DNA of 64,000 bases from Acidobacteriota bacterium. Lineage in GTDB: Bacteria; Acidobacteriota; Terriglobia; Bryobacterales; Bryobacteraceae. Below the pieces are notes generated by a model that saw only the letters and a list, made by a program, of their open reading frames with translations, had not been told where the DNA came from and made no database searches. A program made the position numbers and the translations under genes. Positions 59,869 to 64,000 of the stretch are shown one piece after another. Where the stretch lies: the NCBI GenBank assembly GCA_026393985.1, contig JAPKZB010000074.1, positions 1-64,000 of the forward strand, in the 5' to 3' direction. How positions within the stretch are numbered: position 1 is the first letter of the stretch; each line of letters begins with the position of its first letter.

Positions 59869-61076
59869 TGCTTTGCGTGAAGCGCCAGCCGCAGCCGGAG
59901 CGCATGGTCGAAAATCTGGTGCGCCACGTCTCGTTTCGACGCCCGCGCAATCTGGTGCGTCTCGCCGCTCCGCAGCACCAGCGTCACTTCGTTTTCATCG
60001 GCCTCAAAGCCTGTGCCGGCCTGGTTGACCAGATTGCCCACCACCATGTCGGCGTTCTTGGTGGTCATCTTGCGCCGCGCCTCGGCTACCAGATTCTGCG
60101 TCTCCGCCGCGAAGCCAATCAGCAGCCGGTCGCCTTTGCAGGCCCCCACCTCGGCCAGAATGTCGGGCGTCGGGTCCAGATCGAGCGTCAGCCGCGCCGC
60201 CGTCTTTTTGAGCTTCTGCGGCGCAATCTCTGTCACGTGATAATCGGCCACTGCCGCGGCTTTCACGATCACCGTCGCCGCTTCCAGATGCGCCATCACG
60301 GCATCCCGCATCTCCCGCGCCGACCGCACGGCAACCACTTCGACGCCCGCCGGCACCGGAAGGTTTACCGGGCCGCTCACCAGCACCACCCGTGCCCCCC
60401 GTGCCGCCGCCGCCTCAGCCAAGGCGTAGCCCATCTTACCGCTCGAGCGGTTCGAAATGTAGCGAACCGGGTCAATCGCTTCCTGCGTCGGGCCGGCGGA
60501 AATCAATACCGTCTCGCCGCTCAAATCCTGCCGCCGGGTCGCGGCCAGCACGGCGTCGGCAATCGCCTCCACCTCCGCCATCCGCCCCGGACCCACCGTG
60601 CCGCACGCCAGGTCGCCGCTGTCCGGGCCCACCATCCGGTGTCCCCGCGCCCGCAGCGTCGCGAGATTAGCCTGCGTCGCCGGGTGGTCCCACATATTCG
60701 TGTTCATCGCCGGCGCCAACACTACCGGACCCGCAAAGGCCAGGTACAAAGTGGACAGAAACTCATCCGCCAGACCGTGCGTGAACTTCGCGAGCAGGTC
60801 CGCCGTCGCCGGCGCCACCACCAGAACCTCGTTCTCCCGCGCCACGCCAATGTGTTCCACCGAACTCGCCAGCACCGCCTCCGGCGAGCGGCCGTCAAAC
60901 AGCCCGGTGATCACCTTCCGGCCTGTCAGCGCCGCAAACGTCAGCGGTTGAACAAATTCCGTTGCACTCGCCGTCATCACCGTGTTCACGACGCAGTTCC
61001 GCCGCATCAGCGCGCGCGCCAACTCCGCCGCCTTGTACGCGGCAATCCCTCCGCCAACCCCCAGGACGACGTTCAT
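59865..61076 (-). CDS. coaBC: Bifunctional phosphopantothenoylcysteine decarboxylase/synthetase
   Basis: A 403-residue CoaBC of coenzyme A synthesis. N-terminal flavoprotein CoaC (GVGGGIAAYKAAELARALMRR, active PAMNTNMWDHPATQANLATLRARG) and C-terminal CoaB (ISAGPTQEAIDPVRYISNRSSGKMGYALAEAA; KKTAARLTLDLDPTPDILAEVG). It overlaps the glycosylase gene by ATGA. Confidence 0.95.
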   Translation of the reverse strand: MNVVLGVGGGIAAYKAAELARALMRRNCVVNTVMTASATEFVQPLTFAALTGRKVITGLFDGRSPEAVLASSVEHIGVARENEVLVVAPATADLLAKFTHGLADEFLSTLYLAFAGPVVLAPAMNTNMWDHPATQANLATLRARGHRMVGPDSGDLACGTVGPGRMAEVEAIADAVLAATRRQDLSGETVLISAGPTQEAIDPVRYISNRSSGKMGYALAEAAAARGARVVLVSGPVNLPVPAGVEVVAVRSAREMRDAVMAHLEAATVIVKAAAVADYHVTEIAPQKLKKTAARLTLDLDPTPDILAEVGACKGDRLLIGFAAETQNLVAEARRKMTTKNADMVVGNLVNQAGTGFEADENEVTLVLRSGETHQIARASKRDVAHQIFDHALRLRLALHAKQ

Positions 61077-61089
61077 GCCGCCCCCGCGA

Positions 61090-61341
61090 TTAACCGCGTC
61101 TCGAAGCAATCTCGGCCAGATTCGCGTCGCGAATCGGGTCTTCGTACTGGATCAGGCCTCGCCGAACCTCTTCAAGGGCGGTTACCGTCGGCTTCCGCGA
61201 AGTCGTCGGTAGAAAAGAGCGGTTGCCGTTCTGCAACTGCCGCGCCCGCTTGGCCGCCACGATGATGAAGCGGTAGGTGCTGGACTCGGGGTCATCCGGA
61301 ATCGCGTAATTGGCGTTGCGGGGGGTATTGGTCTCGGCCAT
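61090..61341 (-). CDS. rpoZ: RNA polymerase omega subunit
   Basis: An 83-residue omega subunit: STYRFIIVAAKRARQLQNG and the following TALEEVRRGLIQY match the family. Stabilises the beta' subunit. It lies between gmk and coaBC, the classical order. Confidence 0.9.
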   Translation of the reverse strand: MAETNTPRNANYAIPDDPESSTYRFIIVAAKRARQLQNGNRSFLPTTSRKPTVTALEEVRRGLIQYEDPIRDANLAEIASRRG

Positions 61342-61355
61342 AAAACTCTTTGCCT

Positions 61356-61958
61356 CTAAAACGAACCCAAAGCTCGCTGCACCGGACCCTCCATCCGCTG
61401 CCGGCGTAAACGCTCGGCCCGGATGATACTACGTAGGTCCGCCACGGCGGCGTCCAGTTCATCGTTGATTAGGATGTAGTCGTAGATACCGTATTGGCTC
61501 GTTTCAGCCTTAGCTTCCCGAAGCCGGCGTTCGATCACCTCCGGCCGATCCTGCGATCGGGCCCGCAAGCGTCGTTCCAGTTCCGTCCGGTCCGGCGGCA
61601 GCACAAAAATCAATACGGCGTCAGGTACTCGCTCCCGTAATTGTCTCGCACCCTGCACGTCGATGTCCATGACCAGGTCGCAGCCCGCCGCCGCCGCCCG
61701 CTCAATCTCGCTCCGGTGCGTCCCGTAATAGTTCCCGAACACGTTGGCGTACTCGAGAAACTCACCCCTCGAAGCCCGCTCTTCAAAATCCTCTTTCGAG
61801 GTGAAATAATAATCCACCCCGTCCAACTCCGGTCCCCGCGGCGCCCGTGTCGTGTAGCTCCTTGAGAAGGTCAGGTACGGATCCGTCCGCCGGGCGTCCC
61901 GCAGGATCGTCGACTTGCCCGTCCCCGACGGCGCCGAAATCACAAAAAGAATGCTCAT
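61356..61958 (-). CDS. gmk: Guanylate kinase
   Basis: A 200-residue GMP kinase. P-loop APSGTGKST (residues 9-17), SRSYTTRAPRGPELDGVDYYF GMP site, EYANVFGNYYGT, and DIDVQGARQLRE. It overlaps the YicC gene by 4 bases. Confidence 0.96.
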   Translation of the reverse strand: MSILFVISAPSGTGKSTILRDARRTDPYLTFSRSYTTRAPRGPELDGVDYYFTSKEDFEERASRGEFLEYANVFGNYYGTHRSEIERAAAAGCDLVMDIDVQGARQLRERVPDAVLIFVLPPDRTELERRLRARSQDRPEVIERRLREAKAETSQYGIYDYILINDELDAAVADLRSIIRAERLRRQRMEGPVQRALGSF

Positions 61959-62848
61959 TCCAGGTTCAAAGATTGCTCCCGGATCTTCTCGATATCCGCC
62001 TTGATCCCGAGCGCCACTTCCGTCAACTGAAGACCCTGCTCTCCCACGCCATTCGTCTTCGACAGCATGGTATTCGTCTCCCGGTTCATCTCCTGCAGCA
62101 GAAAATCCATCTTCTTGCCCACCTCGCCGCCCTTGGCCAGCATCTGGTCAAGTTGCTCCGAGTGGATCTCGAGCCGCGCCATCTCTTCGCCGATGTCGCT
62201 CCGGTCGGCCAAAATTGCCGCCTCCTGTACCAGTCGCTGCGGATCGATGGTCACCCCGCCGAGCAGTTCCGCCAGCCGGTCTTTCAGCCGCTGCTGAAAC
62301 GCTGGCAGCGCCCGGCTCCGAATCTCACGCACCACGGCCGTCGCTTCCCGAATGGCCTTGGTCCGCTCGGCAAGCACGGCCGCCGTCTCTGCGCCCTCCC
62401 GCTCCCGCACCCGGTTCAGTTCCGTCAGCGCTTCGTCGAGCAAGCCCACGAGAAACGCCTCCAGCTCCGCCTCCGGCTCCTGGTCCACCGCCGGCTCGAA
62501 CATTCCTGGAAGCCGCAGCGCCATGTTCAGATCCGGCTCGGCCGTGATCGAATGCCGGTGCCCCGCCTGCCGGAAGGCTTCAAGATAACTGTCGAGCAAC
62601 TCGACGTTCAGCGAGGACCCCGCCTGGCTCCGGTTGCGGTGGTACTGCACGCGTATCTCAATGTGCCCCCGCGACATCCGCTTGCGGATCAACCCCCGCA
62701 TTGCGGTCTCGTAGGGATCAAGCACCCCCGGCATCTGGAAGTGCAGGTCCAAACCCCGGTGGTTGACACTCTTCACGGTGACTACCGCCTCACCATCCGG
62801 GCTCTGCCGCCGGACCCGCGCAAACCCCGTCATGCTGCGTATGCTCAT
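61955..62848 (-). CDS. YicC-family endoribonuclease-like protein
   Basis: A 297-residue YicC protein. MSIRSMTGFARVR start, VTVKSVNHRGLDLHFQMPGVLDPYE, then the C-terminal GEEMARLEIHSEQLDQMLAKGGEVGKKMDFLLQEMNRETNTMLSK. E. coli YicC is implicated in RNA turnover. It sits upstream of gmk as in many genomes. Confidence 0.93.
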   Translation of the reverse strand: MSIRSMTGFARVRRQSPDGEAVVTVKSVNHRGLDLHFQMPGVLDPYETAMRGLIRKRMSRGHIEIRVQYHRNRSQAGSSLNVELLDSYLEAFRQAGHRHSITAEPDLNMALRLPGMFEPAVDQEPEAELEAFLVGLLDEALTELNRVREREGAETAAVLAERTKAIREATAVVREIRSRALPAFQQRLKDRLAELLGGVTIDPQRLVQEAAILADRSDIGEEMARLEIHSEQLDQMLAKGGEVGKKMDFLLQEMNRETNTMLSKTNGVGEQGLQLTEVALGIKADIEKIREQSLNLE

Positions 62849-62858
62849 GAGCCTTCCA

Positions 62859-64000
62859 TTATGCAGAAGCCGGGGGCTCCGGTTCAAGAAACTGCAGCTC
62901 GTGCAGCCGCTGGTACATTCCCCCCGCCCCCACCAACTCCTCGTGCCGCCCCGTCTCCACCACCCGCCCCTTCTCGAGCACGAAAATCCGGTCCGCCCGC
63001 CGGATCGTCGACAAACGATGCGCAATCACAATCACCGTCCGCCCCTGCATCAGATTCCCCAGCGCCCGCTGCACCAGCACCTCGCTCTCCGTATCCAAAT
63101 GCGATGTCGCCTCGTCCAGTACCAGCACCGGCGCGTTCTTGAGCAGCGCCCGCGCAATCGAAATCCGCTGCCGCTGCCCGCCCGACAGCCGCGTCCCCCG
63201 CTCTCCAATCACCGTCGCAAACCCCTGCGGCAACTGCTCAATGAAGTCCAGCGCCAGCGCATTCCGCGCCGCCTCCCGCACCTCCTCCTCGCTCGCCTCC
63301 GGCCGCCCGTACCGCAAATTGTTCGCCACCGTGTCGTTGAACAAAAACGTATCCTGCGCCACAATCCCGATCTGCTTCCGCAGCGAGACCAGCGTCAACT
63401 CCCGCACATCCACCCCATCCATCCGGATCGCCCCCGCCTCCGGGTCGTAAAACCGCGGCAGCAGCGCCGCCAGCGTCGATTTGCCCGCCCCGCTCGGCCC
63501 CACCAGCGCCACCACCTCACCCGCCTTCACCGTGATCGAAACATCCGCCAGCACCGGCCCCTCGCTCGTCGGATACCGGAATGTCAAATGCTCTATAGCA
63601 ATCTCCTGCGTGAACCGCCGCAGCTCCCGCTCTCCGCTCACCACCGTCGAGGGCTGGTCGAGATACTCAAACACCTTTTGCGAGGCGCCCAACGCCTGCT
63701 GAAAAATATTGTGGATCCCCACCAGCCGCTTCACCGGCTCGTACAGCATCAGCAGCGCAATCACGAAGCTGGTGAACTCGCCCGCCGTCATCGCCCCCGC
63801 CCGTATCTCCGTCCGGGCGTACACCAACAGCCCGATCACCGTCACCGCGCCCATGAATTCAATCAGCGGCGACGCAATCGCCTGCTGCATCACATACTTC
63901 AAATTGCTCCGCCGCAGCCGCCGCCCCGCCTCCCGGAACCGCGCCGACTCCACCGCCTCGGCCCCGAACGACTTCACCACCTGGTGCCCGCTCAGCGTCT
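62859..64000 (-). CDS. MsbA-like ABC exporter, 5' end beyond the window
   Basis: The C-terminal 380 residues of an ABC half-exporter. Last membrane helices (GAVTVIGLLVYARTEI, SFVIALLMLYEPVKRL) and a full ATPase domain: Walker A GPSGAGKST, signature RLSGGQRQRIS, Walker B LVLDEATSHLD with the catalytic Glu. Unlike the half-exporter at 13401 it is fully canonical. The reading frame continues past 64000. Lipid A core or lipid flipping is likely by family. Confidence 0.93.
   Translation of the reverse strand, partial: TLSGHQVVKSFGAEAVESARFREAGRRLRRSNLKYVMQQAIASPLIEFMGAVTVIGLLVYARTEIRAGAMTAGEFTSFVIALLMLYEPVKRLVGIHNIFQQALGASQKVFEYLDQPSTVVSGERELRRFTQEIAIEHLTFRYPTSEGPVLADVSITVKAGEVVALVGPSGAGKSTLAALLPRFYDPEAGAIRMDGVDVRELTLVSLRKQIGIVAQDTFLFNDTVANNLRYGRPEASEEEVREAARNALALDFIEQLPQGFATVIGERGTRLSGGQRQRISIARALLKNAPVLVLDEATSHLDTESEVLVQRALGNLMQGRTVIVIAHRLSTIRRADRIFVLEKGRVVETGRHEELVGAGGMYQRLHELQFLEPEPPASA

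Overview
The window looks like a chromosomal segment of an acidobacterium, most likely of the Solibacter/Bryobacter/Paludibaculum type. This is inferred from gene content: a VWFA-related protein of the acidobacterial type, secreted DUF1080, sulfatase and aldose-epimerase proteins, hopanoid radical-SAM HpnH, a Gram-negative envelope set (lpxC, bamA, skp, an MsbA-like exporter) and high G+C throughout. I found no rRNA, tRNA, CRISPR array, insertion sequence or phage. Most of the window is compact, well-ordered core and housekeeping sequence, with many ATGA or TAATG stop-start overlaps.

Layout. 1-8168: accessory secreted and catabolic genes (a truncated sialidase-like gene, SSS symporter + sulfatase, universal stress protein, DUF1080, VWFA, aldo/keto reductase, cyclophilin lipoprotein). 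8173-21237: core genes polA; lpxC and a CDP-alcohol phosphatidyltransferase; two membrane proteins; an ABC half-exporter; an RRM protein; then the outer-membrane block bamA-skp-DUF885. 21218-29357: small secreted and membrane proteins, a second RRM gene that is frameshifted and preceded by a tandem ~92-nt repeat, two coupled amino-acid permeases, thiE. 29354-34852: S9 peptidase, TlpA-like thioredoxin, hpnH with a coupled small protein and a divergent TetR gene, glutaminyl cyclase. 34898-40150: eno-gpmI-queuosine-precursor transporter, rpsU, a secreted D-aminoacylase-like enzyme. 41190-48294: PH protein, a SDR / sugar-binding lipoprotein / Ldh2 catabolic trio, then xseB-ispA-tlyA-nadK-dicarboxylate symporter. 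53983-64000: Fe-S membrane protein plus FAD oxidoreductase, TPR protein, thioesterase, and the tight minus-strand core operon from the MsbA-like exporter through yicC, gmk, rpoZ, coaBC, udg4, tmk and holB to hfq.

The part that deserves attention is 48304-52909. Three minus-strand genes encode an inositol-monophosphatase/ADP-ribosylglycohydrolase (IMPase-ARG) fusion, a sigma-54 enhancer-binding protein with an RtcR-like, probably CARF, sensor domain, and an ARPP-1-like protein. The noncoding DNA supports a regulatory circuit: a -24/-12 sigma-54 promoter just upstream of the ARPP-1 gene, palindromic GTCG/CGAC elements 70-115 bp upstream of the predicted start as candidate enhancer sites, a hairpin at the extreme 5' end of the predicted mRNA that holds the Shine-Dalgarno, and a perfect 8-bp-arm inverted repeat upstream of the first gene. 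The fusion is interrupted exactly at the domain junction by an 8-G homopolymer; with seven Gs one continuous protein results. This reads as an inducible nucleotide-signal or ADP-ribose processing / RNA-repair-like response system. Its function is inferred, not shown.
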